A stretch of DNA of 64,000 nucleotides from Atopobiaceae bacterium (GTDB taxonomy: Bacteria > Actinomycetota > Coriobacteriia > Coriobacteriales > Atopobiaceae). Location: positions 39,712 to 103,711 of the forward strand of contig JAFWMH010000070.1 of assembly GCA_017510785.1 (NCBI GenBank), read 5' to 3'. Below are positions 32,748-41,900 of the stretch, piece by piece. The notes beneath the pieces are model-generated. The model was given only the letters and a program-made list of their open reading frames with translations, was not told the origin of the DNA and ran no database searches. The first letter of the stretch is position 1. The number at the start of each line of letters is the position of its first letter. The position numbers and the translations under genes are program-made.

Positions 32748-35210
32748 ATGCGCGTAAGTTATGAATGGCTCAAAGAGCTGGTAGATATTCCGGGCGACCC
32801 CCAAACGCTCGTAGACGAATTTACTCGAACGGGTACCGAGGTCGAGGGTATCGAGCGTACCGGATCGGAGTTCGACAACATCGTTACGGGGCAGGTCGTG
32901 AGTAAGGAGCCCCATCCCAATTCCGACCACATGTGGCTGTGCAAGGTACAAACCGACGAGCCCGAGCCGCTGCAAATCGTGTGTGGTGCCCAAAACTTCG
33001 AGCAGGGCGACAAAATCGTTGTAGCGAAGATAGGCGCCGTGCTTCCTGGCGACTTTCGCATTAAGAAGTCCAAGCTTCGTGGTGTCGATTCCTTCGGCAT
33101 GAACTGCTCCGAGCGCGAACTGGGCCTCTCCGACTCGCACGAAGGCATCATCGTGCTGCCGTCCGACGCGCCCGTGGGCGTGCCGTTTGCCGAGTACCGG
33201 GGTATGTCCGATACGGTACTCGACTGTGAGATGACTCCCAACCGTCCCGATTGTCTTTCCATGACGGGTGTGGCAACGGAGGTTTCGGCCATCTTCGACG
33301 TGCCCACCCACATCGAGCTGCCGCGCGTTGCCGAGGAGCATGCCGTAGGCGAGGAAGGCGACGAGGGAGTCGAAAGCCTCGTGGACGTGCGCATCGACGA
33401 TCCCGAGCTGTGCTGCCGCTACACGGCACGTGTGGTGCGCAACGTGAAGATTGGTCCGAGTCCCGACTGGCTGGCGCGTCGCGTGATGGCTGCCGGCGCG
33501 CGTCCCATCAACAACGTGGTTGACGTTACGAACTACGTGATGTTCCTCACTGGCCAGCCGTTGCATGCATTCGACCTCGGCAAGCTCACCGAGCAAGACG
33601 GCAAGCGCCACATCGTGGTGCGCCGCGCCCATGAGGGGGAGCACCTCACCACGCTTGACGAGCAAGATCGTGCGCTTACCACCGACATGCTGGTAATCAG
33701 CGATGGCGACGACCGCGCGGTGGCACTCGCGGGCGTTATGGGTGGCCTGAATTCCGATATTGACGAGACAACCGTGGACGTGCTCCTCGAAAGCGCCTGC
33801 TTCGACTCGGGCAACATCAGCCGCACGAGCCGCAGCCTTGGCCTTATGAGCGAGGCCTCCATTCGCTTCGAGCGCCAGGTCGATCCCGAGCGTGCCAACG
33901 AGGTGAGCGACGTGGCGGCGGCGCTCTTCGAGCAGTGCTGTGGCGCCGAGGTCGTTCGCGGCATGGTGGACGAGTATCCCCGTCCACTCGAGCTCGAGCC
34001 CATCGTGCTCCGCCCGCAGCGCGTGCGCGCCATTTGCGGTGCCAACATCGATGACGACTTCATGGTTGCACGTCTCGAGCGCCTTGGATGTGGTGTCGAG
34101 CGCTGCGCCGAGGCCGAGCAGGGCGAGATGCGCGTCCTGCCACCCACCAACCGTCCCGACCTCACGCGTGAGATTGACCTTGTGGAGGAAATCTTGCGCC
34201 TGTGGGGCGAGGGTGACGTCGAGCCAACGCTGCCGGCTTCGCGCAACCATGCCGGTGGCCTTACCGTCGCCCAGCGTCGTGAGCGCCTCATCGGGCAAAC
34301 CCTTCGTGCGTGTGGCCTTTCCGAAACAACCACCTATTGCTTTGCCGACCCTCGCGACATATCGCGGCTGGGCATGGAACGCGAGGTGGCTGGTGTCCCC
34401 GTTAAGATCATTCGCCCGCTCGTGAGCGAGCAAAGCGAGATGCGACGCGACCTTATCCCCGGCTTGCTGAGAGCGGTGGCCTACAACAAGGACCACGGTG
34501 TTGCCAACGTGCATTTGTACGAGATGGGTCGTGTGCTCATCGGTCGTCCCAACAAGAGTCTGCCCAACGAGCCTACCTTCGTTGCGGGCGTGCTTTCGGG
34601 CGCCTGGGACGAAGATGCGTGGAACCATCGGTATGGCAAGCTTGACTTCTTTGATGGCAAGGGCATCGTGGAGGAGCTGCTCGACGCGTTGCGCATCCAA
34701 AAGGCGCGTTTCCGCGTGCCGGAGTCGGAGCACGCGTCTTGGCTGCAGCCGGGCCTTGCTGCCGAAGTCGTGGTGCGTGGTTCCGTGCTGGGTTGGGTGG
34801 GCAACATTCACCCCAAAACCCTCAAACTCTTCGGCATTAGCGATCCGGTTGTGGCGTTTGAGCTTTCGGTGGATGCGTTGCAGCGCTTGGCGTGCGATCA
34901 GCTACCGTATGTGGACGTTCCCACGCTGCCGGGTGTGGACGTGGACTTGGCCATCGTCGTGGACGAGGACGTTACCTACGAACAGCTCGTGCAACGCATT
35001 ACCTCTGCGGGAGGCAAGCTGCTGCGCAACGTTCGCCTGTTCGACGTGTATCGCGATGACGTGCGCGTTGGTCCGAACAAGAAGTCCATGGCCTTCTCAC
35101 TCACGTATCGTGCCGACGATCACACGCTTACCTCCAAGGAAGTCGACAAGGCCCATACGCGTCTTGTAACGAAGGTCCTTAAGTCTACTGGTGGCGAAGT
35201 TCGTAGCTAA
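32748..35210 (+). CDS. pheT: Phenylalanine-tRNA ligase beta subunit
   Basis: An 820-aa beta subunit. In order: tRNA-binding EMAP-like domain (about 40-155), B3/B4 editing domain that hydrolyses Tyr-tRNA-Phe (about 210-395, NNVVDVTNYVMF, GQPLHAFD, MGGLNSDI), B5 domain (about 410-485, PPTNRPDLTREIDLVEEI), a catalytic-like module, and the C-terminal FDX-ACB anticodon domain (about 720-820, VDVDLAIVVDEDVTYEQLV). Length is normal. The ATG has GGAAAGGCAAAGAA upstream. It ends with a strong terminator. Confidence 0.97.
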   Translation: MRVSYEWLKELVDIPGDPQTLVDEFTRTGTEVEGIERTGSEFDNIVTGQVVSKEPHPNSDHMWLCKVQTDEPEPLQIVCGAQNFEQGDKIVVAKIGAVLPGDFRIKKSKLRGVDSFGMNCSERELGLSDSHEGIIVLPSDAPVGVPFAEYRGMSDTVLDCEMTPNRPDCLSMTGVATEVSAIFDVPTHIELPRVAEEHAVGEEGDEGVESLVDVRIDDPELCCRYTARVVRNVKIGPSPDWLARRVMAAGARPINNVVDVTNYVMFLTGQPLHAFDLGKLTEQDGKRHIVVRRAHEGEHLTTLDEQDRALTTDMLVISDGDDRAVALAGVMGGLNSDIDETTVDVLLESACFDSGNISRTSRSLGLMSEASIRFERQVDPERANEVSDVAAALFEQCCGAEVVRGMVDEYPRPLELEPIVLRPQRVRAICGANIDDDFMVARLERLGCGVERCAEAEQGEMRVLPPTNRPDLTREIDLVEEILRLWGEGDVEPTLPASRNHAGGLTVAQRRERLIGQTLRACGLSETTTYCFADPRDISRLGMEREVAGVPVKIIRPLVSEQSEMRRDLIPGLLRAVAYNKDHGVANVHLYEMGRVLIGRPNKSLPNEPTFVAGVLSGAWDEDAWNHRYGKLDFFDGKGIVEELLDALRIQKARFRVPESEHASWLQPGLAAEVVVRGSVLGWVGNIHPKTLKLFGISDPVVAFELSVDALQRLACDQLPYVDVPTLPGVDVDLAIVVDEDVTYEQLVQRITSAGGKLLRNVRLFDVYRDDVRVGPNKKSMAFSLTYRADDHTLTSKEVDKAHTRLVTKVLKSTGGEVRS

Positions 35211-35222
35211 CAGGCGTTAAGG

Positions 35223-35300
35223 AACTGTTCGAGAGAGAAATTCCCTGGGAATCTGCCTCCAATAGGGCGCATTCCCAGGGAGTTTCTCTCACAGTTTTTT
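35223..35300 (+). terminator. Terminator of the pheST operon
   Basis: A long stem: GAGAGAAATTCCCTGGGAAT (35233-35252) against ATTCCCAGGGAGTTTCTCTC (35271-35290) with one mismatch, extended by ACTGT (35224-35228) with ACAGT (35291-35295), then TTTTTT. A clear intrinsic terminator. Confidence 0.9.
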
Positions 35301-35353
35301 GGCCATCTGTTGTGTATTATAAGGTGACTCAAACTAGCGGAGATGAGGCGTGC

Positions 35354-36982
35354 ATGTTTTGTCCCTATTGCGGAAGCACCTTGCAGGAGGGCGACATTAG
35401 TTGTCCAAAGTGTGGTCGGTCTGTCGAGAAGTTCACTTTCCATCCGATGAAGCTGCCCGACGCGATTGCTGCCGCGCTAGACGATGCGGGGCTGGAGGTT
35501 TTACGGGCGCCTAGTCGTCTTACGGGTTACGTAATGGACTACGTGCCAGAGGAAGATCGTGTTGGCACGACGTTCGTCAACAATTGTGACGAGGAGTTTT
35601 TGTGGCCGTTCGTACAGGCGGTGTCGCAGATAAGCCCGGCGTCGCGAATCAGCCCGGACGCATTGGAAGGAGCCGCCAATCGGGCGGGGCAGCTGCTTAC
35701 GGTCGAGCGCTCGATTGTTGATTACATGGCGACCGCTGTGACACAAGGAGTGGCACAGGGGGTAGGAAAGTATTTCGGCGTCGAGGTGCAATTCTCCGCG
35801 ACCGCGAAAGAAGGCGAGTCAAAGAGTGACGACGACAATGGGCGTGAGAAGCCGGGGGGCTCAAAGGGTGCGGGCGACTCTCAGGGATCGCAGGGACATG
35901 TTGATATGGATGGCTCGCGGGGGTCGTGGGATTACATGGGTCCGGGCGATTCCCAAGTGCCGGGAAGGTCGCAAGTATCGAGAGGGTACCAGGGCCAAGG
36001 AGGGTCACAGGTCCAGATAGGGTACCAGGGCCAAGGAGGATTCCAAGGAACGGGAGGCTCCCAAGGCGCAGGAGGCACCCAAGGCCCCGGAGGCGCCCAA
36101 GGCTCAGGAGGCTCCCAGGGGTGGGGAGGCTCCCAAGGCACGGGAGGCTCCCAAACTACGCGCATCATTCAATGTGCGTTTTGCGGTACCAACAATACGA
36201 CAAGTGATTCGTACTGCACTGGGTGCGGGCGCCCACTTAACGCGGTTAAGTTGGGGCCGACTGACCCCAGTCCAAGCCGTTCAAAAGCCCCTATGGTGAT
36301 TGCCGCCGTTGCGGGCGTTGCGGTAATCATCGTCGCTTTATTTCTTCTTTTGGACCCGGCGTCTCTTTTCGTGGACTCGTCGTCTCATGGCAGTACGACG
36401 GATTCGTCCACTTCCGAAGCGAGCGATCCCATTCCTGAGGATTATCCCGATCCGGTATTCCAGAAGGCAACTGCAAGCTCTACGCTTCCTCCCGAGGATG
36501 ACGGTCATGGATATGGGCCAGAGCAGGTTCTTGACGACGACCAACAAACGTGTTGGGCGGAGGGTTCCAACGGCGATGACGTAGACAAACGCTGGCCCAA
36601 TGCCAAAGGTTCGGAGTATGACGAGCTGGTCGGCAAGGGTGAGTGGATAAAGCTGAGCGCGAAGGAAACCCAATACGTTTCGGGCATCAGAATTCAAAAT
36701 GGATACCCCAAGGTAAAGGACCTCTCAAAAGGGCTGGACTCCGAAACGTACTACTATTACAACACAAGACCGCACGACATAACCATCGAGCTCTCTGATG
36801 GCTGGAGTTTGTCTGTTGAGCTCCAAGACGCGGGACCGGGAGCCTGGCAGGAAATCGATTTTGGTGCAACGCTTCCTACGAAAGAAATCAAAATTACCAT
36901 TGATTCGGTGTACGATACCAAGGAAGACGGAAGCCGAACGGACTGGCCCGATACGTCGATTGATGAGATAAAGGTCTACTAA
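35354..36982 (+). CDS. Zinc-ribbon/NCD-domain membrane protein with NADase-type glycan-binding ectodomain
   Basis: A 542-aa protein. Zinc ribbon 1 is at 3-20 (CPYC, CPKC). The NCD-type helical domain is at 35-143 (VLRAPSRLTGYVMD, NNCDEEFLWPF). A Gly/Ser/Gln linker of about 110 residues holds GGSQG-type repeats. Zinc ribbon 2 follows (CAFC, CTGC), then a membrane helix (MVIAAVAGVAVIIVALFLLL). The outside domain of about 180 residues matches the NADase-type glycan-binding (discoidin-like) family: ASSTLPPE, QVLDDDQQTCWAEG, GIRIQNGYPK, NTRPHDITIELSDG, TSIDEIKVY. The start at 35354 fits the zinc-ribbon opening (MFCPYCG) and GATGAGG upstream. The next gene begins one base after its stop. It may sense cell-surface or host glycans. 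Confidence 0.8.
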   Translation: MFCPYCGSTLQEGDISCPKCGRSVEKFTFHPMKLPDAIAAALDDAGLEVLRAPSRLTGYVMDYVPEEDRVGTTFVNNCDEEFLWPFVQAVSQISPASRISPDALEGAANRAGQLLTVERSIVDYMATAVTQGVAQGVGKYFGVEVQFSATAKEGESKSDDDNGREKPGGSKGAGDSQGSQGHVDMDGSRGSWDYMGPGDSQVPGRSQVSRGYQGQGGSQVQIGYQGQGGFQGTGGSQGAGGTQGPGGAQGSGGSQGWGGSQGTGGSQTTRIIQCAFCGTNNTTSDSYCTGCGRPLNAVKLGPTDPSPSRSKAPMVIAAVAGVAVIIVALFLLLDPASLFVDSSSHGSTTDSSTSEASDPIPEDYPDPVFQKATASSTLPPEDDGHGYGPEQVLDDDQQTCWAEGSNGDDVDKRWPNAKGSEYDELVGKGEWIKLSAKETQYVSGIRIQNGYPKVKDLSKGLDSETYYYYNTRPHDITIELSDGWSLSVELQDAGPGAWQEIDFGATLPTKEIKITIDSVYDTKEDGSRTDWPDTSIDEIKVY

Positions 36983-36983
36983 C

Positions 36984-38708
36984 ATGTATTGCAAGGCGTG
37001 TGGTGCGAAAAACGACGAGAATCAAATTCGCTGCTCACGATGCGGCGCGCCGCTCTTGTCGACACAAACGTCCTTCAGCAAGCGCCAAACGGTTGTAACG
37101 GCTCGACGAGAGGAGCATAACCGACAGGACGCCAAAGAAGCTGCGTTGGCCGTTGCCGACGTCCTAAAGACTATGGGCTCAGACATATTGAAACGACCAA
37201 ACCGATTTGTTGCGTCGCTCATGGACGATCTGGACCCAGAAAACCGCATCGGTTCCGCCCTTGTCAACAACTGCGATCACGAGTTGCTTGAACCCTACGA
37301 GCGTGCCTTGCGCACGGGGAGCAAGGAGGCCCTGGAAACCACGCTTGCGATGGGCTCTTCGTTTTTGCAAGACGAGCGCTCGCTTCGGGAGGATGTAGCG
37401 ACGATGGTATCGTGGTCGCTTGTGGCAGGGATTGCGGATTTCTTGGGCATTGAGGCGCCCAAGCAGCCCGTGGTGAGAGGCCCCGGGGAAGCACTTGAGG
37501 TACCCAGGCAAGTCGAGCCCAAACAATCGAGCCGCCCATCGAAGCCGAGAGTGCAGTCTCAAGTGCTGCCTCAAGTGCATCAACACCAATCCACGGCGAC
37601 TTCGAGTGCGCAGCCACAGCGTCGATTAGAACCTCAATCTCGCGCCATTCCTTCTTCGAATGTGCCACAGGCGAATGCGCCGCAGGCTCGACGTCCTGTA
37701 TCGGCTACCGCTCCCATGCCACGTCCCACGTATGCGCAAGGCAGCGACGCAGACTCCCAGGGTTGGGGAAGGTTGCTTGCCGTATTCGGCATGGCGTTTT
37801 GCATCGTGCTAATCGTTGCCATTTCGTGCTTCATGATTTTTGACCCACTGAAGCTATATCGTGGTGGCGCTCAATCCACAACGACGACCACGCCGGAGGC
37901 AAACGAATCGCAACGCGAGCTCGTCGCACCCGAGGTTCGGGAGGGGCTTTCGTCGTATTCTTGGACGGAACTCGTGCAAATTGCAACCTATATGGAAAAC
38001 ACTTGCTCGAGTCGTGCGGACGCACTTGCTGCGGCAAGGGAATACAACCTCGTGAGCAAGTCGAACGACATGCTCGAAGACGTAGCGCTTGTGGAGCTCG
38101 ATGACGGAAAAGTGCTCGAATGCCGGCTTATTGACGTGTGGCACGATGACGCGAATACGGCGTCGGGCGTCGCCGCCCTCACTTTTATGACTACCAATAT
38201 TGTAATGTCGAGTCAGATGAGTTACGACACCACCACGCCCGGTGGCTGGGAGCAATCAATCGTGCGCTTGTGGCTTAACGGCGAGGTACTCGCATCGTTT
38301 CCCGAGGAGTTGCGCAACGGCATCGTCGAGACGTATAAGTACTCGAACAACGAGGGCTATTCGAGGGCGACAACATGTGTCACGCGCACAACCGACTTGT
38401 TGTGGGTTCCATCCATAGTTGAGCTCACGGGCGAAGTGAACTGGGACTACACCACGGATAACGGGGCCAACGATGCGTACTACAATGCAGTCTTTAACGA
38501 GGAGGGCGACCAATACGCCTACTTCAAGGAGGCAGGCGTAAAGGACGAAGATACAAACGCCGTGCTTGCGCTCGGTGGCTACCCATGGTGGACTCGCTCG
38601 ACTGCCGCAAGCACTGGCCGCGGTCGCTATGTGAGCTCTGCCGGCGAGCCCGACTCCTTTGGTGACTCCAACCAAACGTTAGGCGTTGCTCCGTGCTTTT
38701 GTCTATAA
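36984..38708 (+). CDS. Zinc-ribbon/NCD-domain membrane protein with DUF6273-like ectodomain
   Basis: A 574-aa protein with the same plan as its upstream neighbour. Zinc ribbon at 3-20 (CKAC, CSRC); NCD-type helical domain at 52-156 (DILKRPNRFVASLMD, NNCDHELLEPYERA, EALETTLAMGSSFL); a Pro/Gln/Ser-rich linker (about 158-258); a membrane helix (LLAVFGMAFCIVLIVAISCFMIF). The ectodomain of about 280 residues ends in a DUF6273-like module (SIVRLWLNGEVLASFPEELRN, WVPSIVELTGEVNW, GGYPWWTRSTA, LGVAPCFCL), a C-type-lectin-like fold often found on surface proteins. The ATG follows the previous stop by one base, so the two proteins are co-translated and probably work together. Confidence 0.8.
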   Translation: MYCKACGAKNDENQIRCSRCGAPLLSTQTSFSKRQTVVTARREEHNRQDAKEAALAVADVLKTMGSDILKRPNRFVASLMDDLDPENRIGSALVNNCDHELLEPYERALRTGSKEALETTLAMGSSFLQDERSLREDVATMVSWSLVAGIADFLGIEAPKQPVVRGPGEALEVPRQVEPKQSSRPSKPRVQSQVLPQVHQHQSTATSSAQPQRRLEPQSRAIPSSNVPQANAPQARRPVSATAPMPRPTYAQGSDADSQGWGRLLAVFGMAFCIVLIVAISCFMIFDPLKLYRGGAQSTTTTTPEANESQRELVAPEVREGLSSYSWTELVQIATYMENTCSSRADALAAAREYNLVSKSNDMLEDVALVELDDGKVLECRLIDVWHDDANTASGVAALTFMTTNIVMSSQMSYDTTTPGGWEQSIVRLWLNGEVLASFPEELRNGIVETYKYSNNEGYSRATTCVTRTTDLLWVPSIVELTGEVNWDYTTDNGANDAYYNAVFNEEGDQYAYFKEAGVKDEDTNAVLALGGYPWWTRSTAASTGRGRYVSSAGEPDSFGDSNQTLGVAPCFCL

Positions 38709-38756
38709 GTAGATGCTAGAGTTCCATTTGGCGTGGTGGTGTTCTTTCGCGGGCTG

Positions 38757-38800
38757 CCCTGAAGAACGGTCGATTCGGGAAGTGCTCCGGCGAAGCATTC
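38757..38800 (+). repeat. Dispersed structured element, copy 5 (partial)
   Basis: CCCTGAAGAACGGTCGATTC and GGGAAGTG match the flank and stem start of copy 4 (CTGAAGAATGGTC, ATCGGTAAGTGG). The hairpin right arm is missing. The copy lies 48 bases after the preceding stop. The remaining 170 bases before the next gene hold nothing recognised. Confidence 0.5.
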
Positions 38801-38969
38801 GCATGGAGTGAGCGTTTCACAACTTATGGCGTCAAATGTCCGATGGTTTGCCTGAATTTGGTGATTTTGTCTGCTGCTCTCAGTTGATTTCGATGTATAT
38901 TGTAAGAAGCCGCCTACGGGTTCGAATGGAAAGCGGCTTGTTATTGCCTCGCGGAGGGAAGTGGTGAGC

Positions 38970-41900
38970 ATGCGTGCATGGTTTAGAGCTGCGATGAGCA
39001 TACTGCTTGCGGTGGCGATGCCGGTTGGAATGGTGCCGACGTCGGTATTCGCGGAAGCCTCGGAGGATGTGAGTACGGTCAGCGTGCCAATGGAGCAGGC
39101 AAACGAGCAGGAGGTTGCCGAACAGCTATGGCAAGCTACTAGTCCAATTGGAGAATCCACCAAGGAAGACACTCAAGAAGCCAATACGGAGGCTCTTGAA
39201 GAAGGATTATCTTCACCCCAAGAAGAGAATGCAAGTTCAAACGAAGAGAATGCGCCGCAAGCCAATGAAGCATCGTACGATTACGACCTCTCTTGGGGTA
39301 ATCTCCATCTCGAGCGAGACGTGGTGAGTAGTGTTGACCATCTTGGTATCACCGTAGTGAGTTATTGGGGCGAAACGCTGTCAGTCGGTACAGATTACGA
39401 GTTAGTGTTCTTTGAAGATGCGTATTCTGAAGATGCGATTGCGGTTCCGACTGCTGCAGGCGAGTATTACGTTGCGGCTCAAGGCACAGGAGACGAGCAG
39501 AGTGGCTACTGGGGAACCACTTCTAGAACTGCGTTCACTATCCGCGACGCGATTCCGACAACAGAACTCGCGTTAGGACAGGCTGTTAAAGCCCGAATAA
39601 GAGAAACCAATGACTATGGAAGCTATTCGTACTGTTGGGCTGGAAAGTTTACTGCGCCGGAAGCTGGTTCATACGACTTTTATGTGAGAAGTAATGATGA
39701 CACCTACGGGTTCCTATCAACTTGCATGTGGGATACGTATGCTGTCCAGTGGAACGATGAGGAGTACACCGGTGAAGATAGCGGGACGTCTTGGACCCAA
39801 AGACGTTACCTTGCTGCTGGCGAAACAATATACGTTAAACTCTTTGCGGACAATGTAGCATCCGCCACGGTTCGTGTGAAGCAAACTAATGTTAAAGATT
39901 TGAGCTTGGCTCGTCTAGAGCTTGGTAGACGTAGCTTTGTGTTACCTGAAGATATTGTGTTCGAACAGACGGTGACCGATGTAAATGGCAACTTAGTCGA
40001 TCCCTCTTGTTACGAGTTGGTGTATTACAGAATTGACGAGCAAGGTGAGTATGACGAGTACGGCGACTATAGTGAGTACTATGAGCATACGCAAGTGCTC
40101 GCCCCGACAGAGCCGGGATCGTATTGCGTGGCCGCGCAGGGTGTCGAGGGTGATACGGGTTACACGGGTGAGACTAACAGGGAGAGTTTCGAGGTAGCTG
40201 ATTCAGTAGATCTCGGCAGCGATTACTGGTCGTATGCTTTCGAGAACTGGGAAAACCAGGTATGCGAGGTTGAATACAGCCCAGATGGAGTTGTGCTGCC
40301 TAAGGCTATTGTCTACCATGACGAGGAAGATGCGCGGGCGGTACTTGAGGAGGGTATCGACTTCGAACTCGCAAATATCGAGTACAGCGGTTATCGTGCG
40401 GTTGCAGATACAAGAGAGATTCAAGGCCCCGGCCTTTATACGGTGCATTATGTGGCCATTGGTGACGCGCATACGGGGTCATTTAGCCTGATGTTGAGGG
40501 TGATGGGAGATGGCAATGACCTCTCGCAAGGGTCAATAAGAGTGAATACTTGGCAGTACGACGAGTGGTCGGTTGAAGTCGAATGCGAGGTCTATGATTG
40601 TTCGGACGAGATTGTATGGAGCGATGATTACGATTTGGTGTTTTACGACGCTAAAGGGAATGTCTTAGGCTATATCCCTAGTTCATCTGGGACTTATAAG
40701 GTGAGGGCTAAGGCAAAGAGTGAATCAGGCCTTTTTGGCGAGACGCCCATGGTCGAGTTCGATATCGTAGGTAATGATCACATCGGTGGTGATCGTTACT
40801 CTGGTAGCTTGGCTCCAGATATTATTACTTACACGGGCAAACCCATTCGCTGGCCGAAGCCATCCTTATTCTACTACGATGACGATGGGTATCAGGTAGA
40901 CTTGGAGTACGGTGCGGACTATGTGCTTGACCGTTATGAGGACGCTCGGGGAAACGTTATTAAAACAAGTAATCCGCCTAGCAAGCCTGGCGTATACTAC
41001 GCATATTTTGAGGGCGCTGGTGGGTACTATACTGGAAATCGTAGACTGGAATTCGAGATTGCCGATCCACACGACATCGGCTCTGGTTACTGGAACTATT
41101 GCGGTTTTATCGATCACGGAGAAGTGTATCCCCACACTGGTCAATCTGTTGCTTTAGCCGAAGCTGAGATACTTCACTCTGATGACGATACGGAGGATGC
41201 CATCAGACTGAAACAAGGCGAAGCTTTCGAGCTGAAGGAGTATCACAGTGCCACTAATGGTAATGTGGTCGGGAAGCCGACGAAAGTGGGAGACTACTAT
41301 GCGGTCTATCAGGGCATTGGTTCCTATACAGGCGAGGTAAGTATCGGGTTTAGAATAGCGGACGCCTCAAGTCTTTCATATGCCTCTCTTGAATTAAGTC
41401 GCAGCGTTGTGACTTCAGTGTCGGAGCTCGGTCCCATCGTGACGGATTTAGCTGGAAACAAGCTGACCTCTGGTACTGACTACGAATTGGTTTTTTTTGA
41501 TGACTGGTCCTACGACGATGAGATCGGTGTGCCGAGTGAGCCTGGCTACTACCGCGTGATGGCGCGGGCGAAGAATGGAAACAGCTCTGGTTACACAAGC
41601 GAGACCAATACATGTCGGTTCGAGCTTCGCGAACCAGTCGAAGGTATCGTGAATATCCGTAGCAACAGGGAATATGTTGCCAGCTTTTGGGACCAAGAGG
41701 ATTGGATTGGAAGGTTTACCGCACTAGAGAGCGCCGTCTATGAGTTTTCCATTACAGGTGATGCATACGGCGAACTTTACAGCGACCAATGGCGTGATAA
41801 GTTGCTGGGATATTGCTGGGCGTCTAGTGGAAGAAGAGAGGATTCTCGTATCGTACGGTATCTCAATGCTGGAGAAATAGCATATTTATTTGTGAGCGAG

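Noticed and set aside
32694..34811. 705-codon open frame antisense to pheT
   Set aside because: pheT domains are unambiguous; the antisense product has compositional bias only.
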